NCBI GenBank assembly: GCA_016705325.1
Contig: JADIYJ010000029.1
Span: 62,001 to 126,000 of the forward strand
Source: Pseudomonadota bacterium
GTDB lineage: Bacteria; Pseudomonadota; Gammaproteobacteria; Steroidobacterales; Steroidobacteraceae
Length of the DNA stretch: 64,000 bases
Direction: 5' to 3'
A program made the translations under genes and the position numbers. Each line of letters starts with the position of its first letter. Position 1 is the first letter of the stretch. This document shows, piece by piece, positions 1 to 8,687 of this stretch. The notes under the pieces are model-generated. The model saw only the letters and a program-made list of their open reading frames with translations, made no database searches and was not told the origin of the DNA.

Positions 1-1826
1 GCGACACGGTCCCAGCGCAGTTCGGGCGCCAGCGAGAGCGGGTCGTACAGGCTTTCGAAACGCGTGCGCAAGTCGCTGTAGTCCTTGCGGTAGGCCTCGA
101 CGCGCAGTGCATATCCTGGAGTCAAGTCGCGTTCGAGTCCGAGGATCAGGTGGTCCGCGCTCTGCGCCGGCGAGAAGTCCTCGACGCCGTCCTCCACCTG
201 CAGCTCCTCGATGCCCTCGAACTGCTGGTAGCGTCCCCAGCTAGCGAGCAGGCGCGTGCGCTCGTCGACGCGCCAGGCGAGATTGAAGCGCGGGCCGAGC
301 TGGTCGTCGGCATCGGCGCCGTACGTCTGTTCGTCCCAGCGCAGGCCGACTTCGGCGGTCAGTGCATCCGTCAGCCTGCCGCGCACGGTGTAGTACGCGG
401 CGAAATGCTCGCCGGACGGGTTCGGCGCAAGCGCGCGCGAGATGTCCTGCGCCCCGGCTCCGGGGTACGGATAGTCCGGCGCGAAGTCGACGCTGCCCGT
501 GTAGTCGTAGGTGGCCTCGAGTTTGCGCACGTCGACACCCGCGCGCTGCAGCCAGCGGTCGGTTGCGTAGCCCGCGTCGACCTTGAGGCCGAGCACGTCG
601 TAGTCGCGCACGTCGTCGACCGCACCCGTCCGCTGGCCGGGCTCGTCGACTGCGGCCTTGCGTTCCGCCGAGACGTCCGTGAACGAAAGGATCGCCGTCG
701 TCGACAATCGTGCGGACCAGTCATGCGCCAGCGTACCCCAGACGTAGGCGTTCGAATACTCGGCGGTCGCATGTTCGGTGCCGGCCGGGTTGGTGATTTC
801 GGCCTGGTCGCGGGCGAGCAGCGTCTGCAGGCTGCCGCGCGTGTCCGGCGACCACGCGAAATCGACGCGGGCAAAGCCGTCGAGGTAACTCGACTCGCCG
901 ATTTCGGATTCCATGATGTCCGCCACCTCGTCGAGGTTGCTGCGACGGAACGAGGTGAGCCACTGGCCGCGGCCGTCCGCGAACCTGTGCGAGGCGAGCG
1001 CGTTCGCGTGGATCAGGCTCAACCCCAGTTCGTAGTACGCGTCCGCTGCGGGGCGCAGCGTGCGGGCATCGATGATTGCGCTCATGCGGTCGCCGTACTC
1101 GGCGGTGAAGCCGCCGGCAAACACGTCGAGCCCGTCGACGATGCGCTCGTCCAGCACGCTGGACGGACTCTGCAGCATCCTGAGGTGGAACGGCTCGTAC
1201 AGCGGCAAGCCGTCGAGTATCACCAGCGTTTCGTTGGTGTCGCCCCCACGCATGTGGGCGAGACCCGCGAGGCCGTTGCTCGCGGCGCCCGGCAGTCGGT
1301 GCACGGCCTTGAGCACGTCTTCGGCGAGCCGTGGCAGCGCGTCGACCTCCTGTTGCGAGAGGAACGCGTGGACCTGGGGCACGTCCGAGGCCAGGGTATA
1401 GCGGCTCGCCGTGACGACGATGTCGGCGATCGCGTCGTCGCGCGGGTCTGCTGCTGCCGTGGCGGCTGTGGTGCGCGAATGGTCTGGACCTGCCTGCGGT
1501 ACGACTGAATATATCCGGCCTTCGACACGCTGCAGCTTGAGACCCAGCGGGGCGAGCACCTGCGCAACGACCTCGAGCGCCGGGCCCGCGGTGGGCTCCA
1601 CGGCGACCCTGGCCGACGATGGGACGACGGCCGAGGTGTAAATGAGCTGGAATTCGCCGGTGGTGGCGAGTTCGCCGAGCACCACGTCAATGGGGCGGCC
1701 GCGATACGGGGCCGCGGCGTGCGCTGCCAATGCCCCGAACAATGCAGTTACGACCACCGAGGCGTGCAAGCTCCGGCGAAGTGAATTCGGGGCGCGGCGG
1801 AGATCACGTGGCTGACGGGTGGGCAT
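1..1826 (-). CDS. TonB-dependent receptor with N-terminal STN signalling domain (3' end outside window)
   Basis: Outer-membrane receptor that imports an unknown ligand using TonB energy and reports occupancy to the inner membrane. Reading from the ATG at 1826, the protein starts with a basic stretch and hydrophobic signal peptide, then a short secretin/TonB N-terminal (STN) module of about 70 residues (IDVVLGELATTGEFQLIYTS region). A linker leads to the plug, recognisable by IVVTASRYTL, LPRLAEDVLKAVHRLPG, RGGDTNETLVILDGLPLYE and GGFTAEYGDR, and then beta-barrel sequence to the window edge without a stop. It lies 80 bp downstream of the FecR-like gene and the ECF sigma gene on the same strand, the classical Fec-type surface-signalling arrangement. 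The STN module is what would contact the FecR protein. The ligand cannot be told from sequence. Confidence 0.88.
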   Translation of the reverse strand, partial: MPTRQPRDLRRAPNSLRRSLHASVVVTALFGALAAHAAAPYRGRPIDVVLGELATTGEFQLIYTSAVVPSSARVAVEPTAGPALEVVAQVLAPLGLKLQRVEGRIYSVVPQAGPDHSRTTAATAAADPRDDAIADIVVTASRYTLASDVPQVHAFLSQQEVDALPRLAEDVLKAVHRLPGAASNGLAGLAHMRGGDTNETLVILDGLPLYEPFHLRMLQSPSSVLDERIVDGLDVFAGGFTAEYGDRMSAIIDARTLRPAADAYYELGLSLIHANALASHRFADGRGQWLTSFRRSNLDEVADIMESEIGESSYLDGFARVDFAWSPDTRGSLQTLLARDQAEITNPAGTEHATAEYSNAYVWGTLAHDWSARLSTTAILSFTDVSAERKAAVDEPGQRTGAVDDVRDYDVLGLKVDAGYATDRWLQRAGVDVRKLEATYDYTGSVDFAPDYPYPGAGAQDISRALAPNPSGEHFAAYYTVRGRLTDALTAEVGLRWDEQTYGADADDQLGPRFNLAWRVDERTRLLASWGRYQQFEGIEELQVEDGVEDFSPAQSADHLILGLERDLTPGYALRVEAYRKDYSDLRTRFESLYDPLSLAPELRWDRV

Positions 1827-1906
1827 AGGTCGGCCCGAACCATCGCAGCGGCCGGACGCCGCGATGGTAGCCGAGTGCCATCGGGCCGCCTACCGCGGCT
1901 TGTGCA

Positions 1907-2926
1907 TCAACGGCCTGCGCGCTCGATCCGGATCTGGCCGCCCGCGATTACGTGGTGCAGGGCGGGTTGGGATGCAAACACTGCAGCCACGGCGGCTTCA
2001 GGCGAGAGCCCGCTCGTGGAACCCTTGAGCTGCGTCTGCTCGGCTTCGCGCGCGGCATCCGCCGAGGTGTAGACGATCTTGCGGCCCGTTTCCCGGCCGG
2101 CCCAGGCCAGGAACTCGTCGAGCGAGCGGCCTTCGATCGCGAATTCGGGTGCGATCGCCGCGGCCCAATGCCACGCCTGGCCGTGAGAGTCGACCTGCGA
2201 ACGAACCACGCTGCCGTCCTCGCGCACTGCGAGTGCTTCGCCAGCACGGGCAACCACCGGCACCTGCCCGCGGTCGATCGCGATGCTGCCTTCGCGCACG
2301 GCCACCTGCAGTGCGCCGGCATGTACCGAAGCGACATACTGGGTACCGACGTGCCGGACGTCTCCGTACGGCGTGCCGACGACGAATGCGCCGCTGCCCG
2401 AACCGGGCGTGCCGGCGTCGACGTAGACGCCGCCTGATGCCAGGCGTGCGCGCTCATCGCCGGCAAAGGCCAACTGCGTGTCCGTGTCGAGGCGCACTTC
2501 GAGTCCGTCCGGGCGCCGCAATGCGACGCGGCCCGAACTCGAAGTACGAATCTCGTCCGACGCGGCCACTGGCGACGCCGTGCCCAGGGTTTGCCACGTG
2601 CCGTCGGTGGAATGGCGTATTTCGGCGGCGCCCGTGACACGAGCTACCACCGCGACAGGACTTCCGGCCGCCTTCCAGCGCGGCAAGGCGACCCCGACGG
2701 CGACGGCCAGGACCGCGACGGAAGCCGCAATGGCGAGCCACGGCTGCGTGAATCTGCGTTGCGGCTGCCGCGCGGCAACTGTTGCACGCCATTCCGCGGC
2801 CACGGCAGCGCGGACTTCCGCCGCGAAGTCTGCGGGTGGCGTCGGGCGCGGACCGACGCTTCGGAGTAGAGCGACCAGGTCCGCGTCTTCGCCCGGTCTG
2901 TCGTCGTGTGGCTTTGCATCGTTCAT
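1907..2926 (-). CDS. FecR-like anti-sigma/transmembrane signalling protein
   Basis: Predicted inner-membrane anti-sigma factor (339 aa) linking the downstream TonB receptor to the upstream ECF sigma factor. The N-terminal ~75 residues are cytosolic, followed by one membrane helix (WLAIAASVAVLAVAVGVAL). A periplasmic FecR domain follows, with the typical EIRTSSSGRVALRRPDG, GGVYVDAG and GTPYGDVRHVGTQYVA segments. The C-terminal ~70 residues (SLDEFLAWAGRETGRKI onward) look like a secretin-type short domain, which is common in FecR proteins paired with STN receptors. The start is the ATG at 2926, 10 bp after the sigma stop; the reading frame is open further upstream but overlaps the sigma gene. 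The regulatory role is inferred from family and gene order. Confidence 0.88.
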   Translation of the reverse strand: MNDAKPHDDRPGEDADLVALLRSVGPRPTPPADFAAEVRAAVAAEWRATVAARQPQRRFTQPWLAIAASVAVLAVAVGVALPRWKAAGSPVAVVARVTGAAEIRHSTDGTWQTLGTASPVAASDEIRTSSSGRVALRRPDGLEVRLDTDTQLAFAGDERARLASGGVYVDAGTPGSGSGAFVVGTPYGDVRHVGTQYVASVHAGALQVAVREGSIAIDRGQVPVVARAGEALAVREDGSVVRSQVDSHGQAWHWAAAIAPEFAIEGRSLDEFLAWAGRETGRKIVYTSADAAREAEQTQLKGSTSGLSPEAAVAAVFASQPALHHVIAGGQIRIERAGR

Positions 2927-2936
2927 GGCTTTGCTC

Positions 2937-3437
2937 TCATGCCTCGAGGCTCGCGAGCACATCGTCTGCCGACGCGCCGAACACGGCCTCCACCCCTTCC
3001 CGGAACGCGACTCGGGCCCTGGCCAGCAGCGACTGCGCCGCCGTCTGGCCGATTCCCAGCCGCTCGCTGATTTCTTCGACCGAGCGGCCTTCGACGTATT
3101 TCCATTCCAGTGCGTCGCCGTACCGGCCCGGCAGCCGGTCGAGCACTGCGTGCACGAGCCGCCCGAGCTCTGCGCGATCCGCGCCGTGCAACGGGTCGTC
3201 GGTCGATGGTGCTGCGATGGATTCAAGCGCGGCCCGGACTTCCTCGCTGTCGTCGATCAGGACGACCTTGGAGGCGTGACGACGCTCGCTGCGCACGTGA
3301 TCGGCGATCTGCCTGCGGCAGATCTGGCACAGCCAGGTAAAGAGCGCCGCCTCACCACGCCAGTCCCCGACCGCACGCATCGCCTTGATCAACGTCGCCT
3401 GCACGACGTCCTTGGTGGCGTCGGCATTGCGGTTCAT
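2937..3437 (-). CDS. ECF-type RNA polymerase sigma factor, apparently lacking its N-terminus
   Basis: Sigma-70 family, ECF group; expected to direct transcription of the fecR/receptor pair. Region 2 is visible as DATKDVVQATLIKAMRAV and FTWLCQICRRQIADH, region 4 as LDRLPGRYGDALEWKYVEG followed by a helix-turn-helix (SVEEISERLGIGQTAAQSLLARAR). The first ATG (3437) falls inside region 2.1. Homologous sequence continues ten codons further upstream in the same frame (PVYRFAL, to 3467) and then hits a TAA at 3468-3470. The normal ~25-30 N-terminal residues of region 2.1 are therefore missing and no acceptable upstream start exists. Either the 5' end was lost by deletion or the sequence is in error. 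The remaining 166 aa should not be assumed functional. Confidence 0.8.
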   Translation of the reverse strand: MNRNADATKDVVQATLIKAMRAVGDWRGEAALFTWLCQICRRQIADHVRSERRHASKVVLIDDSEEVRAALESIAAPSTDDPLHGADRAELGRLVHAVLDRLPGRYGDALEWKYVEGRSVEEISERLGIGQTAAQSLLARARVAFREGVEAVFGASADDVLASLEA

Positions 3438-3658
3438 GCGCGGCAGGGCGAAGCGGTAGACGGGGATTTATCTTGCGCGATTGATTTCCCTGGCTGCGGC
3501 CGTCTTACCGCAGTCCGCGTCGCAAAGCGGGCTGTAACCTCCCTGGGAGCGGACTTGGAAGCGACCGACCTCATGCTCGATGCCCCGCCCAGGAAGATCC
3601 TGCAACGGCGCGCTGCCGACGAGTTCCGCACCCCTGAGAAAGCCTTCACCTGCAACCG

Positions 3659-4246
3659 GTGCGAGCCGGCGACGTCGGCCGTGCAGACCTCGAGGCTTAT
3701 GTCCGGACCCGATTCGCCGCCAAGCATGGCGCCGCAGTCCGCACGTTCATGCCCACGCTGATCGCGTTTCGTGACCGCCAGGGCGAGTTGCGCGGTGTCG
3801 CGGGCATCCGTGGCGCCGAAGAGGGCAGGCTCTACCTCGAGCACTACCTGGACCGCCCGATCGAAGAACGACTGACCGCAAGCCTGCGGTCGGCGCCGGT
3901 CGATCGCGGCGGGGCGCGTGCCGTCCGTCGCGATGAGATCGTCGAAGTCGGCAACCTTGCCGGTGCCAGCTGCCGCGCCGCGGTGCGCATGGTCGCGCAG
4001 TTGCCCGTGTTCCTGATGAGCCGCCGTTACTCGTGGATCGTCTTCACGGCCACTGGCGCGCTGCGCCAGATTCTCGAAGGATTCGGCGCGCCGCTGATCG
4101 AGCTCGGCCGTGCCGATCCATCGAGCGTCGCCACCGCAGCGGATTCGTGGGGTCGTTACTACGAGACCGATCCTCGCGTGTTTGCCGGTTACCTGCCCGA
4201 TGCGGATCGGCTGGCCGGCTTCGCGCACCGGACGCCGGGCCACTGA
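3659..4246 (+). CDS. Thermostable hemolysin family protein
   Basis: Resembles the thermostable hemolysin family (Pfam T_hemolysin), named after a Vibrio protein but with no established general function; its fold is thought to be acetyltransferase-like. Family signatures visible here are the N-terminal LEAYVRTRFAAKHGA, FMPTLIAFRDRQGELRGVAG, the LYLEHYLDRPIEE segment, EIVEVGNLA and the C-terminal WGRYYETDPRVFAGYLPD. At 195 aa it is slightly short at the N-terminus. The GTG at 3659 is the only usable start after an in-frame TGA at 3635-3637, so a few codons may be missing. Its stop shares one base with the start of the acyl ligase gene, so the two are probably translationally coupled. It heads a cluster with an AMP-ligase, a haem-oxygenase-like oxidase, an SDR and a TatT-like protein. 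Confidence 0.78.
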   Translation: MRAGDVGRADLEAYVRTRFAAKHGAAVRTFMPTLIAFRDRQGELRGVAGIRGAEEGRLYLEHYLDRPIEERLTASLRSAPVDRGGARAVRRDEIVEVGNLAGASCRAAVRMVAQLPVFLMSRRYSWIVFTATGALRQILEGFGAPLIELGRADPSSVATAADSWGRYYETDPRVFAGYLPDADRLAGFAHRTPGH

Positions 4247-5725
4247 TGCTGCTGGATGCGCTGCGCGCCGCGCCGCCGGGCGCTGTCGCTCTCGTCGACG
4301 GGCGGCGCACGATTTCCTATGGCGCCCTGCCTGCGTTGATCGAACGCGAGATCGAATGGCTGCGAGAGGGCGGCGCTGAGCGTCACGCAGTGCTGGCGGA
4401 CAACGGCGTGCCGTGGGCACTTGCCGACCTTGCGCTGCACGTCGGGGCAATGCTTTCGGTGCCGTTGCCGGGTTCGTTCACGCCCGCACAGGTGGCGCAT
4501 GCACTCGACGACGCCGGCATCGACGCGTTGCTGACGGACGACGATGTGCGCGCGCGCGAGTTGCTGCCAGGCTGGCGACTCGATGGCTCGTCGCCCGTGT
4601 CTGGCCTGCACCGGTTCCGCCGCCAGCTCGACCCGGCAACGCGACCATTGCTCCTGTCGGTACCCGCAAGATCACGTACACCTCGGGCAGCACTTCGAAC
4701 CCGAAGGGCGTGTGTCTCTCGGGTCCAGCGCTGGAGGCGATCGCGGAGTCGGTGGCTGGGGCGACGGGTGAACTCGCCATCGAACGCCACCTCTGCATCC
4801 TGCCGCTCGCAACCCTGCTCGAGAACGTCGCGGGGCTGTATGCGCCCTTGCTGCGCGGGGCGACTTGCGTCGTGCCACCGAGCTCAGTCACGGGAATGAA
4901 CTACGGTGGCCTGGACGCGGCCAGGTTGCTCGGGACTCTGTCGCGCGAGCAACCCAACAGCCTGATCCTCGTGCCTGAACTGCTGCAGGTGCTGGTTGTC
5001 GCGGCCGAGTGCGGCTGGCAGCCGCCGGCGCCGCTGCAGTTCGTCGCCGTGGGCGGTGCGAAGGTCTCGCGCGAGTTGCTCGAGCGAGCCGACGCCGCTG
5101 GCATCCCGGTCCATGAAGGTTACGGTCTCAGCGAGTGCGCGTCGGTCGTGTGCCTGAACACGCCCGCAGCACGTCGTGCCGGAACCGTCGGTCGTCCATT
5201 GCCGCATGTGCGCGTGCGTGTCGATGCAGCAGGGCAGGTGCACGTTGCCGGCAATGCCATGCTGGGTTACCTCGGTGATCCGCCGCGCGCGCCGCACGAC
5301 GAAATCGCGACCGGCGACCTGGGCGTGTTCGATGCGGATGGCTACCTGCAGCTGCACGGTCGCATGGGTAATCGGTTCATCACCGGCTTTGGCCGCAACG
5401 TGTCGCCGGAATGGGTCGAGTGCGAGATCTCGCAGCGCCTCGGCGGCCGGCCGGTGCTGGTTTACGGGGAGTCACGCCCATACGTCGTCGCACTCATTGG
5501 CGCGTCCACAGACGAAGCCCCCGACGCTGCTGTCGACGCCGCCATCGCTGCGGCGAATGCGGCGCTGCCGAACTACGCGCAGGTGCGTCACTGGGCGCGC
5601 GCCCCGGTCCTTTCACGCCCGCCGACGGCACGCTGACGGCGAACGGCCGCCTGCGCCGCCAGGAAATCCATTCACGTCACGGTGCGCTGCTCGACGACCT
5701 CTATCGCACAGAACTCGCGTCCTGA
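4246..5725 (+). pseudogene. AMP-dependent acyl-CoA/acyl ligase, two frameshifts
   Basis: Adenylate-forming enzyme (ANL superfamily) that would activate a carboxylic acid, probably a fatty acid. The ATG at 4246 opens MLLDALRAAPPGAVALVDG and reads to about 4640. The frame then shifts and continues through the P-loop motif YTSGSTSNPKG, the GYGLSECASV motif, TGDLGVFDADGYL and the GRMGNRFITGFGRNVSPEWVE hinge. A second shift near the C-run at 5602-5605 is needed to reach the C-terminal lysine-loop region FTPADGTLTANGRLRR and the stop at 5723-5725. All catalytic motifs are present across the frames, so the breaks look like single-base sequence errors rather than decay. The 3' end is 20 bp from the next gene. 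Confidence 0.8.
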
Positions 5726-5745
5726 CCTTCTTCCGGAACCCATCG

Positions 5746-6438
5746 ATGCACCTTTACCAACAACTGCAGCGCGACACCGTCGCCGACCGTAACTACCTGC
5801 TGGCGGCGCCCGCCATCCAGCGTGCGCTTGCCGGTGACATCTCTCGCGAGCTGTACGTCGAATTCCTGACGCAGGCCTACCATCACGTGCGTCACACCGT
5901 GCCGTTGCTGATGGCAGTGGGCGCGCGCCTGCCCGAGCGGCACGAGTGGCTGCGCGAGGCGGTCCTGCACTACCTCGACGAGGAAAAGGGCCACGAGCAG
6001 TGGATCCTCAACGATATCGAGCACGCAGGCGGCGATCGACAGGCGGCCGCAGCTTCGCCGCCGTCGATCGCGACCGAATGCATGGTCGCCTACGCTTACG
6101 ACACCATCGAGCGCCGCAATCCGCTCGGCTTCTTCGGCATGGTGTTCGTGCTCGAAGGCACCAGCGTCGCGCTCGCGCTCAATGCGGCCGACAGGATCAA
6201 GTCGACGCTGCAGCTGCCAACCAGGGCGTTCAGCTACCTGCGCAGCCACGGTGAGCTGGACCAGGAGCACGTGGGCGATCTCGAGAGCATTCTCGGCCGC
6301 CTGACGGATGCAGCAGATCGCGCAGCGGTCATCCGTTGCGCGAAGGGTGTGTTCTGGCTTTACGGCAACATGTTCCGGGGCCTCGACGCGGACGTCGCCG
6401 CGAAGCGGGATGCCGCCCCGGCGAGGCTGCGCGCATGA
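5746..6438 (+). CDS. Haem-oxygenase-like (TenA/UndA-type) probable di-iron oxidase
   Basis: All-helical 230-aa protein of the haem-oxygenase-like fold, often annotated as iron-containing redox enzyme or TenA family. Candidate metal ligands are His46/His47/His50, Glu79/Glu80 and His83 in DEEKGHEQW, Glu137 in the EGTSVALA helix, and His168, His175 and Asp178 in HGELDQEHVGDLE. That spacing is like the haem-oxygenase-like di-iron oxidases (UndA and relatives), some of which act on fatty acids or acyl chains. A neighbouring acyl ligase would fit such a substrate, but this is inference. The ATG at 5746 begins 20 bp after the ligase. The stop overlaps the SDR start by four bases (ATGA). The frame is intact, unlike both neighbours. 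Confidence 0.75.
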   Translation: MHLYQQLQRDTVADRNYLLAAPAIQRALAGDISRELYVEFLTQAYHHVRHTVPLLMAVGARLPERHEWLREAVLHYLDEEKGHEQWILNDIEHAGGDRQAAAASPPSIATECMVAYAYDTIERRNPLGFFGMVFVLEGTSVALALNAADRIKSTLQLPTRAFSYLRSHGELDQEHVGDLESILGRLTDAADRAAVIRCAKGVFWLYGNMFRGLDADVAAKRDAAPARLRA

Positions 6439-7263
6439 AAGCCGCGGAGATGCGGGCGGTGATCACCGGCGCCAGTGGCGGGATCGGCCGCGCGCTGGCG
6501 CAGGAACTGCACGGCCGCGGTGCGAGCGTGCTGCTCGTGGGCCGCAATGCGCAGGCGCTCGAACGCGCCGCGCAGGCACTCGGTGGCCGCTCCGCGCGCG
6601 TCGACTGGTGTGCGGCTGATCTTGCGACAGTCGAGGGGCGGGCACGTGTGGTCGAGGCCGCAAGTCACTGGGGCGGCCGCGGCATCAACGTGCTGGTCAA
6701 CAACGCGGGTCTCGGTGATTTCGGCATGCTCGACGAACTCGACGACGCAGCGATCGAGCGGCTGTTTGCGATCAACGCCGTTGCTCCGATGCAGCTTACG
6801 CGGGCCCTGCTGCCGACGCTGCGCTCGCAACCAATGGAGGTGCGATCCTCAATATCGGTTCGGTGTTCGGCAGCCTGGCTATCCCGGGTTCACTGCGTAC
6901 TCCGCCACCAAGTTCGCGCTGCGCGGCTTCACCGAGGCATTGCGACGCGAAATGGCCGATTCGAAGATCGGTGTGCACTATTTCGCACCGCGCGCGACGA
7001 AGACCGGCATGAACTCAGCGGCCGTCGACCGCATGAACGCCGAGTTGAAGGTTGCGATGGATCCGCCCGCGCAAGTGGCAGCGGCAGCTTGTGCCATGCT
7101 CGAGGCCGGCAAGGCCAGCGCTGTCCTCGGCTGGCCCGAGAAACTGTTCGTCCGCATCAACGCGCTGCTGCCCGGAGTCGTCGACGGCTCGCTCCGCAAG
7201 CAGCTTCCTGTCATCCGTCGTCACGCCGCGGCCGCCGTCGCTGAGCGTGCCACGCAGTCCTGA
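6435..7263 (+). pseudogene. Short-chain dehydrogenase/reductase, frameshifted
   Basis: SDR oxidoreductase. The first frame carries the cofactor motif TGASGGIGRALAQEL and NNAGLGDFG. Near 6835 the frame shifts to read ILNIGSVFGSL, and near 6875 it shifts again to YPGFTAYSATKFALRGF, which contains the catalytic Tyr-x3-Lys, then continues to the stop at 7261-7263. Both shifts restore good SDR sequence, so they are probably consensus errors. Expected length is about 276 aa. It overlaps the oxidase gene by four bases and precedes the TatT-like gene by 9 bp, so it belongs to the same operon. A role as reductase for an acyl-derived aldehyde or ketone is inference only. Confidence 0.78.
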
Positions 7264-7272
7264 GGAGAAACC

Positions 7273-7935
7273 ATGCAACACGCACGTAACGTCGTATTCG
7301 TCTGCGCGAGCCTGCTCGCCGGCTCGCTGTCCGCGGCGGCACCCGCCAACCCTGCCTTCGAGGCCGAGCTGCTGTCGATCCAGCAGGCCTGGGCCAGGGT
7401 CAACTACGAGATGCCGGCGGGCGACGAGCGAGCCAAGGCATTCGATGAGCTGGAGAAGCGGGCCGAAAATTTCACGCACCAGAACCCTGCGCGCCCGGAG
7501 GCGCTGATCTGGGAAGGCATCATCGAAAGCAGTTACGCGGGAGCGAAAGGCGGGCTTGGTGCGCTCTCGCTGTGCAAGGAGGCGCGGGGCAACCTCGAGA
7601 CGGCACTCAAGCTCGACCCGTCCGCGCTGGACGGTTCGGCCTACACGAGCCTCGGCGCCCTGTACTACAAAGTGCCGGGCTTTCCGGTCGGCTTCGGGGA
7701 CGACGAAAAGGCTGAGAAGCTGCTGCAGAAGGCGCTCAAGCTGAATCCGAACGGCATCGACCCGAACTACTTCTACGCGGAGTACCTGTTCGAGAAGGGC
7801 CGCTATCCGGAAGCGCTGCAGTACCTCGACAAGGCGGGCAAGGCCGCACCGCGTCCGGGCCGTGAAGTGGCGGACAAGGGCCGCCGCGGCGAGATCGCCG
7901 CACTGGCCGCGAAGGTCAAGGCGAAGACGAGCTGA
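7273..7935 (+). CDS. TRAP-transporter TatT-component-like TPR protein
   Basis: Predicted exported protein of 220 aa: a signal peptide (NVVFVCASLLAGSLSAAAPA) followed by helical repeats typical of the TatT (TRAP T-component) family. It shows GIIESSYAGAKGGLGALS, a segment with a TPR-like pattern (ARGNLETALKLDPSALDGSA), the family-specific LGALYYKVPGFPVGFGDD and a further repeat (AEKLLQKALKLNPNG). TatT proteins are periplasmic and thought to assist ligand uptake, possibly of hydrophobic ligands; no TRAP permease genes lie nearby. Here it is the last gene of the hemolysin/ligase/oxidase/SDR cluster. Its 3' end overlaps the convergent truC stop by 20 bp. Confidence 0.78.
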   Translation: MQHARNVVFVCASLLAGSLSAAAPANPAFEAELLSIQQAWARVNYEMPAGDERAKAFDELEKRAENFTHQNPARPEALIWEGIIESSYAGAKGGLGALSLCKEARGNLETALKLDPSALDGSAYTSLGALYYKVPGFPVGFGDDEKAEKLLQKALKLNPNGIDPNYFYAEYLFEKGRYPEALQYLDKAGKAAPRPGREVADKGRRGEIAALAAKVKAKTS

Positions 7936-8687
7936 ACGGGTCCGCGGCATATTGCGCGCCGAGCCGGGCCAGCAGCACGGCGAACTCTGCAGCGAGCGGC
8001 GCTTCGATGCGAAGCGTCGTTGCGCTTGCGGGTGGCGTGAATTCCAGGCGCGTGCACGCGAGCAGCAGTCGCTGCACACCGAACAGCTCGCGGAACAGCC
8101 GGTTGTGCCCGCCCTTGCCATAGGTCGAATCGCCGACGATCGGGTGCGACTCACTGGCGAGGTGGCGCCGCAGCTGGTGCCGGCGCCCGGTGTGCGGCGT
8201 GAGTTCGACCAGTGCGTAACGCGAGGTGGGGTAGCGATCGACACGCACCGGCAATTCGAAGGTCGCGATGCGCCTGAATGCCGTTCGCGATTCCGCGGCT
8301 TCGGCCGACTGCGGTGCGCCGCGTTCGTCTTCGACCGCCGGCAGCGGCCGATCGACGGTGCCTGCCACGGCTGGCCAGCCGCGCACCAGCGCGACATACG
8401 TCTTGAGGACGCCGCGCTGCGCAAAGATTGCACCGTATTCGCGCGCGGTGTCAGGATCCAGGCCGAAGGCGAGGGCCCCCTGACGTGCCCTTGTCGAGAC
8501 GGTGAATCGTGTAGACACGCTGACCGAGCTGGTCGCGCAAGATCTGCAGTGCAAACCGGGTTTCATGCCGGTCAATCGGTGAGCGGTGTACCAGCAGTCC
8601 CGATGGCTTATCGACCACGACGATGCGCTCGTCCCGATACAGGATCGGCAGTGTTTCAGGCGCCGCTGACGGTACGATTTCAGTCAC
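7916..8687 (-). pseudogene. truC: tRNA pseudouridine(65) synthase TruC-like (RluA family), frameshifted
   Basis: RluA-family pseudouridine synthase, closest in pattern to TruC, which modifies U65 of tRNA. The start is a GTG at 8687 overlapping the upstream SDR stop (GTGA). The first frame gives LPILYRDERIVVVDKPSGLL, VHRSPIDRHE and HRLDKGTSG with the catalytic Asp. The second frame resumes at GALAFGLDPDTAREYGAIF and continues through TGRRHQLRRHLASESHPIVGDSTYG to the TGA at 7916-7918. The break lies at a run of five C (plus strand) at 8476-8480; removing one base restores a perfect join. That makes a homopolymer error far more likely than a real null allele. Conserved motifs and length (~256 aa once repaired) are normal. 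Confidence 0.82.

Noticed and set aside
150..1508. Long open frame on the plus strand (452 codons)
   Set aside because: It is antisense to the TonB receptor, which has a clear signal peptide, STN and plug motifs on the minus strand; the plus frame has no recognisable domains and is a high-GC shadow.
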